From Coprinellus micaceus (Eukaryota > Basidiomycota > Agaricomycetes > Agaricales > Psathyrellaceae): DNA of 64,000 nt. Positions within the stretch are counted from its first letter, which is position 1. Each line of letters begins with the position of its first letter. The stretch spans positions 2,480,001-2,544,000 of the forward strand of contig OX596334.1 of assembly GCA_951394405.1 (NCBI GenBank), read 5' to 3'. Under the pieces are notes generated by a model. The model had not been told where the DNA came from, did no database searches, and saw nothing but the letters and a program-made list of their open reading frames with translations. A program made the translations under genes and the position numbers. Of this stretch, positions 11,002 to 26,119 are shown one piece after another.

Positions 11002-11577
11002 CGAGTGGTAGAATTGTATAGTCGTTCAAGTCGAGTCCCAAGCACACTCAGGCCGATACCGTCATTGCGCTCATTGCCGAATGTGTTCCCCACGATGTTG
11101 ATGTAGCTGTCCACGGCGATGACGCGCCTCACTGCTAGTATCTTGTATCTTGCGCTGAACCACCAGTGCAGTCTTCAGTCGAGCATCGCCTCGCCGCTTG
11201 AGGCAGGCGAGTGGTGACATCTACTCAGTACACTGCATCAATAACGACCATATGGCTTGAATGGCCCTCGCGACACCAAGATGGCCTTCTCTCTATAACC
11301 CAGGGCTGGAAGTGCTCAACGTTGAGCACCGACCTCCGACTCAACCAGGAGGATATTATTTATATCACGCTAGTGGTACGCGCACTTGGTCATATCCACG
11401 GAAATGTAGAACTAACCAGGAACCGCAGATGTATTCAGATTCACGTTCTATTGGACCTTAGTCCTATACACACCGTTCTTCTTGACCTGCGGCGCGTATG
11501 CCTTCTGGAACTACACTTTCCCTCCTTCGACCACTCGCCAGGAGAGAAGCTTGGAGAAGAATGCATCATCGTACGAG
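11002..11577. other. Intergenic spacer between divergent genes
   Basis: It holds the 5' flanks of the EngB gene (leftward) and the small membrane protein (rightward). No motif stands out, and ORFs here lack support. Confidence 0.5.
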
Positions 11578-11996
11578 ATGTCTCCTCCAAGCCCTCCATT
11601 CCCAACTGGATCGCGCTATACCCGCTCAAACCTCCCGCCATCGACGAAGCTGCCCAAGATCAACGAACGACGATCCAGGCTGACGTTTGCCACTATCGTT
11701 CTCTTGACGTTCGTCCTCGTCAGCGTCGCTGGCTCCGTCCTTGGCTCAGCGATCATGGGTTTCGTTGTGTTCGGTCTGTTCAAAGCGGGCAGCTTTCACA
11801 TGTCTACGTACGTTCCGCGTTCCGTGCTCGAGGCACCATGCTCAGCCTTTTGCTAGGTGGATTCCGTTTCTCCTCGCTGTTTTACAAGTGCTAATTGGAC
11901 TGCTGAGGTATTTCTTCTCTTTCGTGCCTTGCATATAGCCCTTCTGAAATTCTTGGCATTTACAGCGTCTGGCCATCCATCATTGAAGTCATATAG
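11578..11996 (+). CDS. Small two-helix membrane protein, conserved type, unknown function
   Basis: Exons 11578-11807, 11857-11907 and 11966-11996 join in frame to 103 residues. A short Pro/Arg-rich cytosolic-looking leader (RYTRSNLPPS) is followed by a long hydrophobic segment (LTFATIVLLTFVLVSVAGSV) running on into a second half-helix. After a KAGSFHMSTW turn comes another hydrophobic helix (IPFLLAVLQVLIGLL), and the protein ends WPSIIEVI. Both exon borders fall inside the second membrane hairpin. The pattern matches small hypothetical membrane proteins I associate with Agaricomycetes, but no function is known to me. An in-frame ATG further upstream (11482) exists; 11578 gives the conventional start. 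Confidence 0.7.
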
Positions 11997-12191
11997 GTCC
12001 TGCTAGTAGCGCAGCTCGATTGTCTTGCGCGAAACACCGAATTCAAGAGTTGAACGGATGTACCCGTAATATTGCGATGGTTTTCAGCACCTCTGCCTCG
12101 ACGGCGTGGCCTCAAGCCGTCGCGAAAGTGCAATTGCTCCCAGTATATTGCAGGGGAAATCAGCGTCAAGCGTCCGGCGCCCAATGGGCCA

Positions 12192-12422
12192 TCATCCACT
12201 CGCGCCTCTGGGGGTTAGGTCATAGTTTTTGCAGCACACTGCCTTCAGGCTACCACCTTGGCACGGGAACGGCTGATTGGGCCCCGCACAGTAGTAGCCC
12301 ACATATTCGGGCTTGTTCTGGCAACACATCTGGGTTTGGCCTGGGGGGCAGCGCCTGGGTTGGGCGTATCCTAGGGCCGGGGTGAAGAGAAGAGTGGCGG
12401 CGACTAAGAGCTGAAACTGCAT
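12192..12422 (-). CDS. Small secreted cysteine-rich protein
   Basis: An uninterrupted 76-residue ORF from the ATG at 12422. The first 19 residues (MQFQLLVAATLLFTPALGY) form a clear signal peptide. The mature part has seven cysteines spaced C-x7-CC-x10-C-x8-C-x8-CC, reminiscent of the first seven cysteines of hydrophobins, but it is shorter, hydrophilic and lacks an eighth. It is more likely a small secreted protein or effector-like peptide than a working hydrophobin. Function unknown. Confidence 0.65.
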   Translation of the reverse strand: MQFQLLVAATLLFTPALGYAQPRRCPPGQTQMCCQNKPEYVGYYCAGPNQPFPCQGGSLKAVCCKNYDLTPRGASG

Positions 12423-15400
12423 CTAGGGATGTAGAGCTGACTGTGGCTAGTGTTCGATTCGGAAGAATAGCTGGGCGACGCGCACCGTTCTTCATCGCTC
12501 AATAACCGAGAAGGGAAGGAAGTAGCCACTCATCAAGGCCACGCTCGGAGTCGTTCGACTCCCGGCCGCAAGTAGGTTTCCCAATGCACATCCCCTCGCC
12601 AGGCGAGTATGCTAGGGCATTTGACATATCAATGTCGGGAGTCTTGAAAGGGGCCGCTACTGCTGGCCTCCCGGCTTTCGACCCCTGTTCCGGACATTTC
12701 TCGACCGTCCTTCCTTAAGTTCCACCTGGCCCCTAACCTACACGGATCCCACGTCCCTGTTTGGCATTGATTATACCAGAAGCGTCCCGAAGTTCATCGG
12801 AGATGTCTTGACCGAGTGTAACACGCAGGCTCTTACGCCGTACGCTATCTGCCGGTGGCATAGGCCCTGAAAACATGCTGTGTCATTCTATGTCATCCGA
12901 TATCACGAACGGGGCCCCGACTCGGCAAAGGGGCTCAAAGAAATGACCAAGCGGGCCCAAGCAGGAGCCAACCGATGGAGCACAGAAAACACTGGAGAGT
13001 TTGGGGTAGGCCCTCGTGCGTTACTCACCCTTTCTCAAGACTGTGATATGGCCAGCCTTGACGAGGTTAACGTCCTCGGCGCTGGGCGCTTAAGCATTGT
13101 CCGGCCCTAAGGCGACCAAGTAACAGGGGGCGGTGGCTCCATAATTGTTGCGAGTTCTAGGCTGGGCTACCCTAGTGGATACTGACATCCTCCCGTTAAA
13201 TGTGTCACCTTCAAGTTCTCCTGCTCGGACCAGACCGATCTCTTTGCACGTTCGCGTTCTGATGAGGCCCACCCTATCGCGTGCAGCGAACTGCGACGAT
13301 CTACTTGCTGGTATTGGGCATTTGTTCTTTCAAATACTTAATCGCTTATCGCTGCCAAGTCGTTCGGGATTTTCCGAAAGATGGTGTCTCTTAGTCTCAA
13401 TCAACTTAACCACGTCCACTATATACTGTGGTGGGTTGGCTTAGTTGAACCTATTTAAGATCTATCATCTTTGTGGCCTTTGAGTATCCTGTGCATCACA
13501 AGGTCCGCTGTGCCTTGACGGAGGAGCGCTGCGTATACACTGGGTGTCGTTGAGGTGCCAAGCACTGCAGGCATATGAGGTCATTTATGATTGTCCATCA
13601 GCAGGATGAAAGGTGGAGAAGAGCCCCTTGAAGCTTGAAGCTTGAAGCTTGATCACGGGCCTTGAGTGCGCACTTTTATCTCCAGCACGGTGCAGTCTGA
13701 TTAAACGCCCCCCTCTCGCCTTCCCGGGAGTGTTTGTGCATCGAACTCTCGGCTCTAATACCCGGTGATAGAGATAAATCGAATGTCAAAGAGCTGACGG
13801 TTCCTCGCGGTGCCGCCGTTCTCTACTTATGTACCTCTCATATGCAATCATCAGTGTTTCTCGGCGGGCCTGGGTGGCGCACAACTCTCCTGACAGTGCT
13901 CACCTGAGAAGGTCAACGGATCGCTTGGGCCTCCCGATACTCAATTGCCTAGGCCACTTTCTGATGAAGGGTCGTAACTCAACACGGCCACTTCAACGAC
14001 AACCCGTGCGCCTTGCAGCCCACGCCATACTAGACGCAAGTGCCTGGCGCACTCTGGATCATCCCACTGGTGCCTGTGGCCCTCAGCGTAGTTGGATCAT
14101 GTTGTGCGCCGTCGAGTATTTTTTTGTCATTCACTCAGCACCCTTAGCCGGTTGGACCTGGGGACGTACCTGGTTGATCGCCACGGTGATGGCGCTTTGG
14201 ATTCATGGGCGCTTGCGCTGACTCGAACCAGCCATAGGGTTTAACTGTACTTAAGGCGCATGTACACAATGAGCCACGGAAGTGGCCGGTGTATTTATTG
14301 GCTAGGCTTTGTGGACATGAAGCTGGATTGTCATCTGATGGCGGGCGAATGCGAGGTTGGAAATATAGCCTCGAGCGAGACCGAAAGTGTCTGTGATTAC
14401 CGCGCCCCCAGATTGGCGGTCTTGCCAAATTTGACGGAATGTATCAAGCCCTCGGAGCAGGCCTCCTTCAACTTGTGCCTTAGGCCTGCCCCGGAAGCAG
14501 TGGCTTATACTATATGGCCGTGGGATCATGCTGGAGGCCAACGTACTAATGTCCGTAAAGACACGATCACTTTTACGCCTGTTCGAGAGGAGCTACGGTG
14601 ACCTGGACATGCAGTCGCATCGGTTTTAGGCATGCGCGACCAATGTCTACTAACTTATAACGCCGTTCAGCCCTCCCGGTTTTCTTTACTACGGCTGTTC
14701 AAGCCTAATCCCGCGTCCGCGAGGGGTGGAAGGTCTCTCCTCGTCCTCTAGCGTCTCGCGTACCTTCCTCCGGCTCTTTATCGATAGAATAAACGCCGAG
14801 ATTGTTAGGACCGAACTCGCGGACACACCTCCGCAAATGAAAGGCCACTTCTGTGTCTAGTTCTAACGATAATAGCCGGTCAGAGTTGTACGGAGCTTTA
14901 CCTTAGGGCCGTAGATATGCAGACCATGACCAATTCTTGGGCGGGTCCATGGATGTCACTGCTATCGATTTGATTCGAGGACAGGCACCCCAGTTCCTTT
15001 TGATCTTCTGTCTTCGCGCGAGGAGAGACGAGACGCCATGAGTGTGTGGTACCGTGGACATGCATGCACGCTCGCAATATTACAAAGTGCAAACAACACC
15101 CCCGGCGCGCTTGTGATTCGCGTGGCCAGTGTCGCCCCGCGTATGCCCCCGACGCCATTCTCGGGACCGATGTCAACGTTGAAGGCTCAAATTGCTCATG
15201 TCAGAATCTGTCAGTTGGTGGCGTGAACAGCCCCACGCATGCGATGCCCGACGATGTGCATGTAAGCGCCGAATTGTTGTCGGGTGAGGTAGCGTGAGCT
15301 CGAGAAGGTCTGCTTATGGCGTACGAACGACCGGGAATCAAGGTTAGAACCAAGGGGGACGGGGGGCGCGGATAGATGGTGGACTACCGAAGGGTACTCC

Positions 15401-15802
15401 AGTCAGTAGTATTGTCAACTAAGAGAGTGAATACAGTATGTAATGCACAACAACCGAATCGAGTGGTGAGTGGAAAGCATAGTCTCGTAGGAGGCCTTCT
15501 AGAAGAGGCTAGATGAGACCTAATCGAAGGGTCATGGATAATGAAGGGAGCGCGGCATAGTACTGTACATACAACAATAACAAGAGGGACCCGTTTGCTC
15601 GTTTTACAGGCTTCCGAACGATTTCTACAGAGAGGAGATGGCCCGAGGGTAAAATGTTGAAATAGATAATAAAGGTGTCCAAAGCGAGCCGGGGTATGGA
15701 GGGAATTGCAGAGAGGGCAGAGTACAAGAATGTGAACGACACAGGGGGTTCAAGATAACCGGGGGGTTGCGAGAGGAAAGGAGACCCGGAAATAATGCAA
15801 AC
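12423..15802. other. Gene-poor region, about 3.4 kb
   Basis: All six frames hold only short ORFs (60-130 codons) without motifs, signal peptides or credible splice joins. No transposon end, transposase or reverse transcriptase motif was found. The far right end is the 3' flank of the TEA factor. It may hold degenerate repeats that cannot be recognised without a database. Confidence 0.5.
13626..13652. repeat. Short tandem repeat, heptamer CTTGAAG
   Basis: Nearly four consecutive copies of CTTGAAG, each unit containing or adjoining a HindIII-like AAGCTT. A simple microsatellite in the gene-poor region. Confidence 0.7.
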
Positions 15803-17576
15803 CTAGAAGGGATAGAGGTTCGGATAAACAATACCGTCGTTGTCCTGCAGACCGTTGAAGGCTCCAGTCGACGAATAAAACTGGCTCGCAGGCTGGAAGT
15901 ATCCGTTCGGCGAGTACCAGCCCACAGGACTGGACTCTTGACTGGCGATAGAGGGCAATAGTGAGCCGTACTCGCCAACGGCGTCGTAGCCTAAGAGCTC
16001 CGGGGATGAAGGACTGCTGCTGGTGTGGAGACTTGAATGGCTGGTGTTGAGCATGATAGGAGCAAGGGGGATGCGGATATCGTCAGAGAGTGGGGTGTTA
16101 TCATACGCGGGGGAAGAGAAGTATGAGGCGGGTGAGGAGTTCGCCCCTCCAGGAGTACTTCCAGCACGTCGCTGTATGGGTTGCCGGGGGTGGGGCTTCT
16201 CCGAAGGGATGGGACAGTCGAAGTTGAAGACGATGGTGTAAATGGGGTCGACATGTCGGTCCGTCGAGGCTGCAGATTCATACACGTCTTGAATGATCAC
16301 GTACTGATGAAGGCCTGCGAGACGGAAAGTGATCAGTCGGGCGGGTCATGGAAGCGAATAGATGGGGGGGGGGGGGGGGGGAAGAGAACGGAGATGACAA
16401 GAAAACCCAACGTACCGGAAGCGGTGTTAGCCAAAGTGCTCCAATATTTCGGCAAGACACTCGTTCGAAAGAGCGCAGGGCGGCAGTGTGGCTCAGAAAC
16501 GAGCTCCAGTCGGGTGCACTCCTCAAGGAGTGGAGTATCGTTCTTCTGTACGCGGAATAGAGCCTCATAGTTGACGGTGGGCGACAGGATGGAGGAGCTG
16601 AAGGTGACGGAGGGGGTGTTATAAGCGATGGGAACGGCGGAGGGTACGCAAATGCGCCTTTGCGGCCCGTTCATCAGAGGGGAGTCAGACAAACCAGACT
16701 CATCAAGGTCGACAGTGAATGTGGACTCGAGAGATCGGCCATACCCATTGGGCCCAACGAGATCGATGTGGACATAGGCATGAGGCCAGGAATCCCCAGT
16801 GGAAGGAGACGAGCGAATCGAGCGGTGTTCAAACTCGTCGGTGAATGGGGTGACAGGGTAATCATAAGGATCCAGGTTCAGGGAGTCCACGGAGAGGGAG
16901 GCGGTGAGAGGCGCAGAGACAGCGGTGTTCGAGGACGTCGGAGAGTAACCCGCCATGGAGGTGTTGATGCGCAGGTCGGGGGCAGACCTGTGCGCAGAGG
17001 TGAGGGGAAGGGGTGCGTTCGCCGCAGCAACTCGATCCGGGGCGTCGAAGTCGCGAGAGATGATAAGGCGAATCACTAGATGAAGGGGTCAGTTTGACGC
17101 TGATGTAAAAGGAGTTTGCAGCCTCACCCCGCTCTTCGGTACAGGTCTCGCGAAGTTGCTGCAAACGGCTTCCCACTTGCTTAGGGGTGCGGAGAACACC
17201 CGTCTTGAGCTTAATGAAGTTCGAGATGTACGCGTTCCGCTTAGGAAAGCGGCGAAGAGCGCGGGGGTCCTTTGACGACGTAGGGCGATAACGCTCCAAC
17301 GCTGCGGTAGAACGATAAAATAATGAGGAGATAAGAAAGCGGCGATCGCGTACCTTCAAGGAGTGCCTCCTCGAGATAGTCGGGCCAGACAGCCTCCTTC
17401 TTCTCCTTGAGGGACTTCCAGGTCTTGCGACATGTCTTCGGACGATGCAAAGTATGTTGCGACTTTGGGCTGGAGTCTTCGGCGTTGACGAAGTCGGAGA
17501 TGGAGGAAGTGTACATGGATGGGCGGAAGGCGTTGGGAGTGGAGGTAGGGGTGTTCATGTTCTGGTCAGTGTGCAT
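15803..17576 (-). CDS. TEA/ATTS-domain transcription factor
   Basis: Four exons (17354-17576, 17128-17301, 16416-17075, 15803-16314) join in frame to 522 residues. The TEA DNA-binding domain lies at about residues 57-128: W64 in EAVWPDYLEEALLEALERY, then RNAYISNFIKLKTGVLRTPK and QVGSRLQQL. The family includes fungal AbaA and Tec1, which bind CATTCY sites and control conidiation or filamentation, and animal TEAD. The remaining 390 residues are Ser/Pro-rich, with a hydrophobic beta-rich stretch (WPHAYVHIDLVG) around the middle that may correspond to a cofactor-binding region. Introns 1 and 2 interrupt the TEA coding segment and its end. Targets are unknown. Orthology to AbaA or Tec1 cannot be decided by eye. 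Confidence 0.9.
16364..16381. repeat. 18-base G homopolymer within intron 3 of the TEA factor
   Basis: It reads as an 18-C run on the gene's strand, between the GTACGT donor (16415) and the CAG acceptor (16315). Such a pyrimidine run in a roughly 100-bp intron is prone to slippage and could affect splicing. Confidence 0.85.
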
Positions 17577-18592
17577 GCTGCGGAGTTGGCGACGAGCAGA
17601 GACAGATAGATAATAGAAGGAGTGTGTGTGAGGGAGTGTGTGTGCAGGAGACAGAGTGAACGATGAACTCCAGCGAGAAGTAATTTCCGCTCATTAGTTA
17701 TTATAGAGCGTTGTCCGATCCGCCAAGAGATCTGGAATCAATCATTCATGAGCGGGATTCCGGGGGAGTATTCAAGGCGGTTCGGCCACATCGAGGATTG
17801 ATCCTTTTTCGGAGTGTCTATTTTGAGGCGCGAGATCTGCTCGAGGAAGCTTTGACTCTTTTGGGATTAGATATGGAGTCATGAGTATCGATGTGGAGTC
17901 GTCGATGAAGCGCTCTGCTCAGGTCATGCATACCAATTGGAAATGGTCGACTTGGCGACTTCGACTTCTGTGAGTGGAGAGTGCCAACGATTAAGACCTG
18001 TCAGTGACACAAAGAGCGCCTCAAGGGCGTAGGGGGCCACTGCTGAAAGAGACGACTTTGGTAAATTGCATTAATTCGCCGGAATGGTCTTGTTTGTCCG
18101 CCTAGATTGCGCCAGGATCTTCCGTGTGCGTCCAGAGGTACCAGTAGGCCACGGCGCACAAGCATAACATTGGGAAGCCGGACGAGCTGAAAAGGAGCCA
18201 ACAAGGCGATCAAGATGTAGCTTCAGGTACCTCGAATGAGGGGGACCGGGTCCTGTTGACGGTTAACGTTTGTCCGGGGCGTTGGCAGGCCGAACGTATT
18301 ACACAAAGAGAGAGGCTGGATTCGTTTGACAATGGGCTCGAGGGGCATCCATGGCTTGGCCAAGGTACGCCCGTACTCGGAGTCCAGCCCATACGGCCCA
18401 TACGTGTGCGAATAGACGACATTCGCAATGTTAGTGTCGAGGAGGATGAGAGCAAAGATGAGGGCGAAGATCGAGTTTGGGCAGCGGTCCAACCTCGATT
18501 TGTCTGTGTTATTTTCAGAGGCCCCTGGACAGTCGAACCTTGTTCGGCGCTTCGCTCATTGAAATTCCCACCGACACAGAGTCACAGGCAGT
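17577..18592. other. Intergenic spacer between divergent TEA factor and WD40 genes
   Basis: About 1 kb holding both 5' flanks. It includes short GT-rich and GA-rich stretches right after the TEA start (about 17615-17650). No gene is supported. The minus-strand ORF at 18223-18492 lacks an AT-rich context and an ATG. Confidence 0.5.
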
Positions 18593-20321
<1,729 letters not shown>

Positions 20322-20899
20322 CTCGGTATACCCCACTTCTTCTGGGCTTCTCTTCCCTTTCTATGTATGTACTACTACCCTGGCGTTCTGCTCCAACCCT
20401 ACCGCCGCGATTTCCCTTATTAGCTGGGATGTCATACGATTCCTCGTCGTCTCAACGTGACGTCAGAGTCCGTCCTGACTTTGTAGCAGTCCAGCGTCTC
20501 CTCCAGATGTGGGGCTACGTTCCGACAAGCGGATTCCCGTCCACATCGGTCCTTTCCCACCCGTGTTGTGACCTCGACTAGGGTGACGCTAGGGGTTCCC
20601 CATCACTTCAGAGGTGTGGTGCGAGACCGTGACCATGCCCAGAACGGCCCCACCCATTCGACTGAATAAGAGGCCGTCTATGTACGCAAGCGGGAGTCGA
20701 GACGTCCCAGCGTCTGGCTTGCGTCCCGAAGTTCAAACATGGCCACCTTTGGAGCAACCCTAGTTCGACTAACGTCGTGCTCACAGTGCTTGCCTTGACG
20801 CCATGCCAAGCTCCTGCTGGGGTGCCAGATGGAGGGTTTCACGTAGTGGAAAGGCAACCGCTCGGCCTTGATCAACAGAATATGGGTCGACATTGGAAT
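20322..20899. other. Intergenic 3' flank of WD40 gene, nothing recognised
   Basis: No gene is supported. It precedes the CYP51 promoter elements listed separately. Confidence 0.5.
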
Positions 20900-20909
20900 A
20901 TCACGCCAC
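20900..20909 (+). promoter_or_regulatory. SRE-like ATCACGCCAC upstream of CYP51
   Basis: It matches the classical sterol regulatory element ATCACCCCAC at 9 of 10 positions and lies 159 bp upstream of the CYP51 ATG. Fungal Sre1 (SREBP) activates ergosterol genes, CYP51 among them, through such sites in basidiomycetes such as Cryptococcus. Use here is inferred. Confidence 0.4.
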
Positions 20910-21018
20910 CACCTAGTACCTAGTACGCTGCAGTAATTCGAAACCTGGACATTTCCTTGCGCGGGTTAGAGTTGCCGTATTTTCGAGCTAAATGGTTCGA
21001 CTAACCATCTCTGCCTGA

Positions 21019-21024
21019 TATAAA
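21019..21024 (+). promoter_or_regulatory. TATA-like box (TATAAA) of CYP51
   Basis: A canonical TATAAA lies 43 bp before the ATG. This implies a very short leader if it is used. Confidence 0.4.
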
Positions 21025-21067
21025 TTCTGGCGCTCTCTATTGATCCAATTCGCAGAGAACGCTCGCA

Positions 21068-23089
<2,022 letters not shown>

Positions 23090-23812
23090 AACACCTATTA
23101 GCGTCTTCCGCCTCATAGACTTATCCCTGGGACCAAATTCCTTGACTAACAAACACAGCGCCCTTCGGCAAATTCCGAACCACTGAACGCCGCCATCAAG
23201 GGATCGGTCGTGGGATTCAGATGCACGGATGTGCACCGTACTTAAGCTTATATGGATCGCATCGCCAGCCATGGGAAGGGTATCAATGTACAAATACCGC
23301 GATAAGGCGGCTATGTTCCCGGATATTTAAACTATCTAGAGCGCACAATTGTCATCTGAGATGCGTACGGGACTGGACTCACCAGACTAACCAGGAGAAT
23401 TCGTCTCTTCCACAGCACATCGGGACTGCCTTGATCAAGCGGGGATCGCATCTGGAGAAAGGCGAGTGTCCAGGTACTCAGGCCCAGCAGAGACGGGTCG
23501 ACGCCGAGATGGGATGGCCTGGTGTAACCCCCTTCCTTTGCGTGGCAGCGTACCTTTTCAATGGGGAGAGCTCGCGGCCTCCTCTTCTGCCTGAGCCTGA
23601 ACGATCCGATGTCGAGTGGGTGCTACGTGCGGGGAGATTGAATCTCTATCCACGGGAGGAAGTAAAGGATATTGTGCCGATATTTGGGCGGTATAATCCC
23701 ACTTCAGTTCTAGGTATATGATCGCAAACGCCTCGCAGTTCCCTGCATGCGTTAGGCCCTTATGCCACGTAGCATCGCGTAGGATGGCCGCTAAGTATGC
23801 TCCCACTCTGCC
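23090..23812. other. Spacer between convergent CYP51 and MFS genes
   Basis: It contains a 166-codon ATG ORF (23221-23721 +) with no recognisable domain, and antisense ORFs of similar quality. I do not call a gene. It holds the two 3' flanks. Confidence 0.45.
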
Positions 23813-25624
23813 CTACGCGCTCGAAGTGGCAAGGGACCGCGATACTCGAATCAGCACGACCGCCAAAGCTAAGAATATACCGTACACCGCGTATCCACCA
23901 GCGAGATTGTGGGAGATGGATAGAGAGAAAAGAGAAGAGGCAATGGCTGGCGAGAAGGCTCGGCTACCAGATGTGACCATTTGCGCTGCGCCTATCGCTG
24001 CTCCAAGTGTCTCTTTGCTTGGCGCGTTCTGTACGACGAGGACGTTCATGGACGCTGAATACAAAGATACGAGCGGCGTGAGCTTGTATGAAGTGAAGAA
24101 ATCGCGGAGGGGAAGACCCACCATAGCAAGGGGCGAAGAAAGTGGACGCCACGATTTGCAGAACGATTGCGAAAGTCACATGGATGTCGATTCTTCCCGC
24201 ACGTTTGGCAAGGATAGTCCCAATAGCCAGCGTGCTGAACGTGATGAGGAACCCGCAAACACCGGCTTGGAAGACTTTCACAGGCCCGAAACGTCTTAGA
24301 ATGGGCCCGAGGAAAAGGGCGGTGGACAACCCTGTGAAGAGGCCCAGTGACGCCATGAAAGTCCCAATGAGGTACGGATCCATTCCAAGCCCGCCATACT
24401 CGATAGGAGTGGAGTAGACGAGAGGGATAAGAGCAGACATCCCCATGTCCAGGAAGGCAAACAGGCCGTAGTTTGCGACTGTAGTGATGTAAGGGCGGGA
24501 GGCGAGTTGCGAGAGTCGAGGTGCCTTGGGAGATGTATCCGCAGGATCCAACGGAGCGTCCTCGACTGGTCGGGTGGTTCCGTAACCATATGGTTCCGAC
24601 TCTGCCAGCAGCGGTGTCGCGTCCTCAGCCCTGGCGGATCGCAAATTTCCAACCAGGCGGCCAAATAGTTGCCCGAAAACGTGTTCCCTTGAATGGGTCT
24701 GAGAGGGTGCAAGTGGTATCTGAAGCCGAGATCAGGCAGAATGCGGGGCTGCCCACCTCTTTTAATCCGATAGATGCGATTCCAAATGCAAGGAAGGTGA
24801 TAACGCCAGCTGCGGCCGACGGTAAGAAATAAGGATGCTTGAGGAAGAATACAGAGCGTCCAAAAGCTTCTGGCCACCGTGCGGCTGGATCACTGAGTAA
24901 ACCGCCTAGCATGGGCCTGCAGAAAGGTGATAAGTTTAATGCCGTGTCCTCTCTGATTAAACAAGGAGGACATACCCGATTGTTACACCAGCGCGCCATT
25001 GCAAAGGACCCAACGCATAAGCATCCCCGATATTGGTTTCGTCAGTAATCTATTCAGCGAAATCAGGGCCAGAGGGGACGTAAAGGGCGAATACACGCTC
25101 ACTTCTGCGATAAAGATCCTGCCCACACCGATATTCCCGTTGAATACGCCTTGTGAAGCCCGAAAAAGAAGAAGCGCCCAATAGTCGGTAGACAGACCGA
25201 AGCCAAACATGGACATCGTCAAGCCCAAGGGACCCAATAACAGCACAGGCTTTCGGCCAAGGGTATCAGATAACCAACTCCATGTGAAGACTGTCGCGGT
25301 TTCCGTAAAGAAGAAAAGTGATTCCTGGAAGATACGTTGAGTAAGATTCAAGAGTTATAGAGACACTACACGCACGATGATCCCTGCATAATACCCAGTC
25401 TTCGTTTCATCCCCTCCCGTTATTCCTGTATCTCGCACGCATTGGATGATGAATGGGTAGACGACGGTCGCAGTAAGTGGTTCAGTGAACTGGATTAGGA
25501 GTATAATGGCTAATTGTAGCTTCGGCAGCGGGGTCCTTCCGACGATCTTAGTACCGCTCTCGTCTGAGCTGCTAGCGTTCAAATTGTTGCTTTCAGCATC
25601 AGTTCGACGGTCCTGGAGAGTCAT
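23813..25624 (-). CDS. Major facilitator superfamily transporter (DHA/ZIFL-like)
   Basis: Six exons (25376-25624, 25103-25324, 24976-25049, 24757-24916, 24122-24698, 23813-24054) join in frame to 507 residues. A polar N-terminus is followed by PLPKLQLAIILLIQFTEPL (helix 1), and the loop 2-3 MFS signature WLSDTLGRKPVLLLGPLG comes next. Then follow FRASQGVFNGNIG (helix 4, with the G-rich motif C region), a central polar loop (SRAEDATPLLAESE-like) and six further hydrophobic segments, with QNAPSKETLGAAIGAAQM before the last pair. This matches 12-helix proton-coupled exporters similar to zinc-induced-facilitator-like and drug transporters. The substrate cannot be read from sequence. It is divergent from another MFS gene 495 bp away. 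Confidence 0.9.
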
Positions 25625-26119
25625 GGTGACTCGAGCACCGAGAGGCCAGGGTTGGGGGTCTTATTGAGAGAGGATAGGGATGACACCTGTCTTGACTAGC
25701 ATCTTCCTGAACATATGGAATCCTGTCGATGACTCGACTTGGGCGCTTGATTGGTCAGCTCCATATGTGGAGGTTTCTACCCCTGTCTTTTCCCGGCAAT
25801 TGCCGTGGCTTAGAGGTAAGTGCCGCTTGACCAAGGCTTGACCCCGACCATCACGACCCCTGAGCCTGTTTCTGCTTCTCTTCCCTTCCCAATAGATTTC
25901 GCGCTCTCTGTATCGGTTCAGAAAGGAGCGAAATCCTGTTGCTTGACTCAGCCGCCATGCCGTCCAGTGTCGCCGTGTCCAACCCGGACAGCGGCATATC
26001 CCATCAAGAGGGCGTCGAGTCATAGCGGGAGTTGAACGTTGACCATGCGTCGAACTCTTGGAATCGTATTAGATTCCAACCTCGCGTGGACCTTCTTTCC
26101 CTTCTCCTCCTCCCAGGTG
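25625..26119. promoter_or_regulatory. Shared spacer between two divergent MFS transporter genes
   Basis: The 495-bp region between the two ATGs must hold both promoters. The right part is pyrimidine-rich (CTTCTTTCCCTTCTCC) just before 26120. No specific operator was identified. Confidence 0.5.

Noticed and set aside
18223..18492. Minus-strand ORF with a hydrophobic start before the WD40 gene
   Set aside because: The apparent start is TTG, and no ATG or splice donor gives a better model.
23221..23721. 166-codon ATG ORF between CYP51 and the MFS gene
   Set aside because: No motif, no splice partners, overlaps the 3' flanks of convergent genes, and composition is not protein-like throughout.
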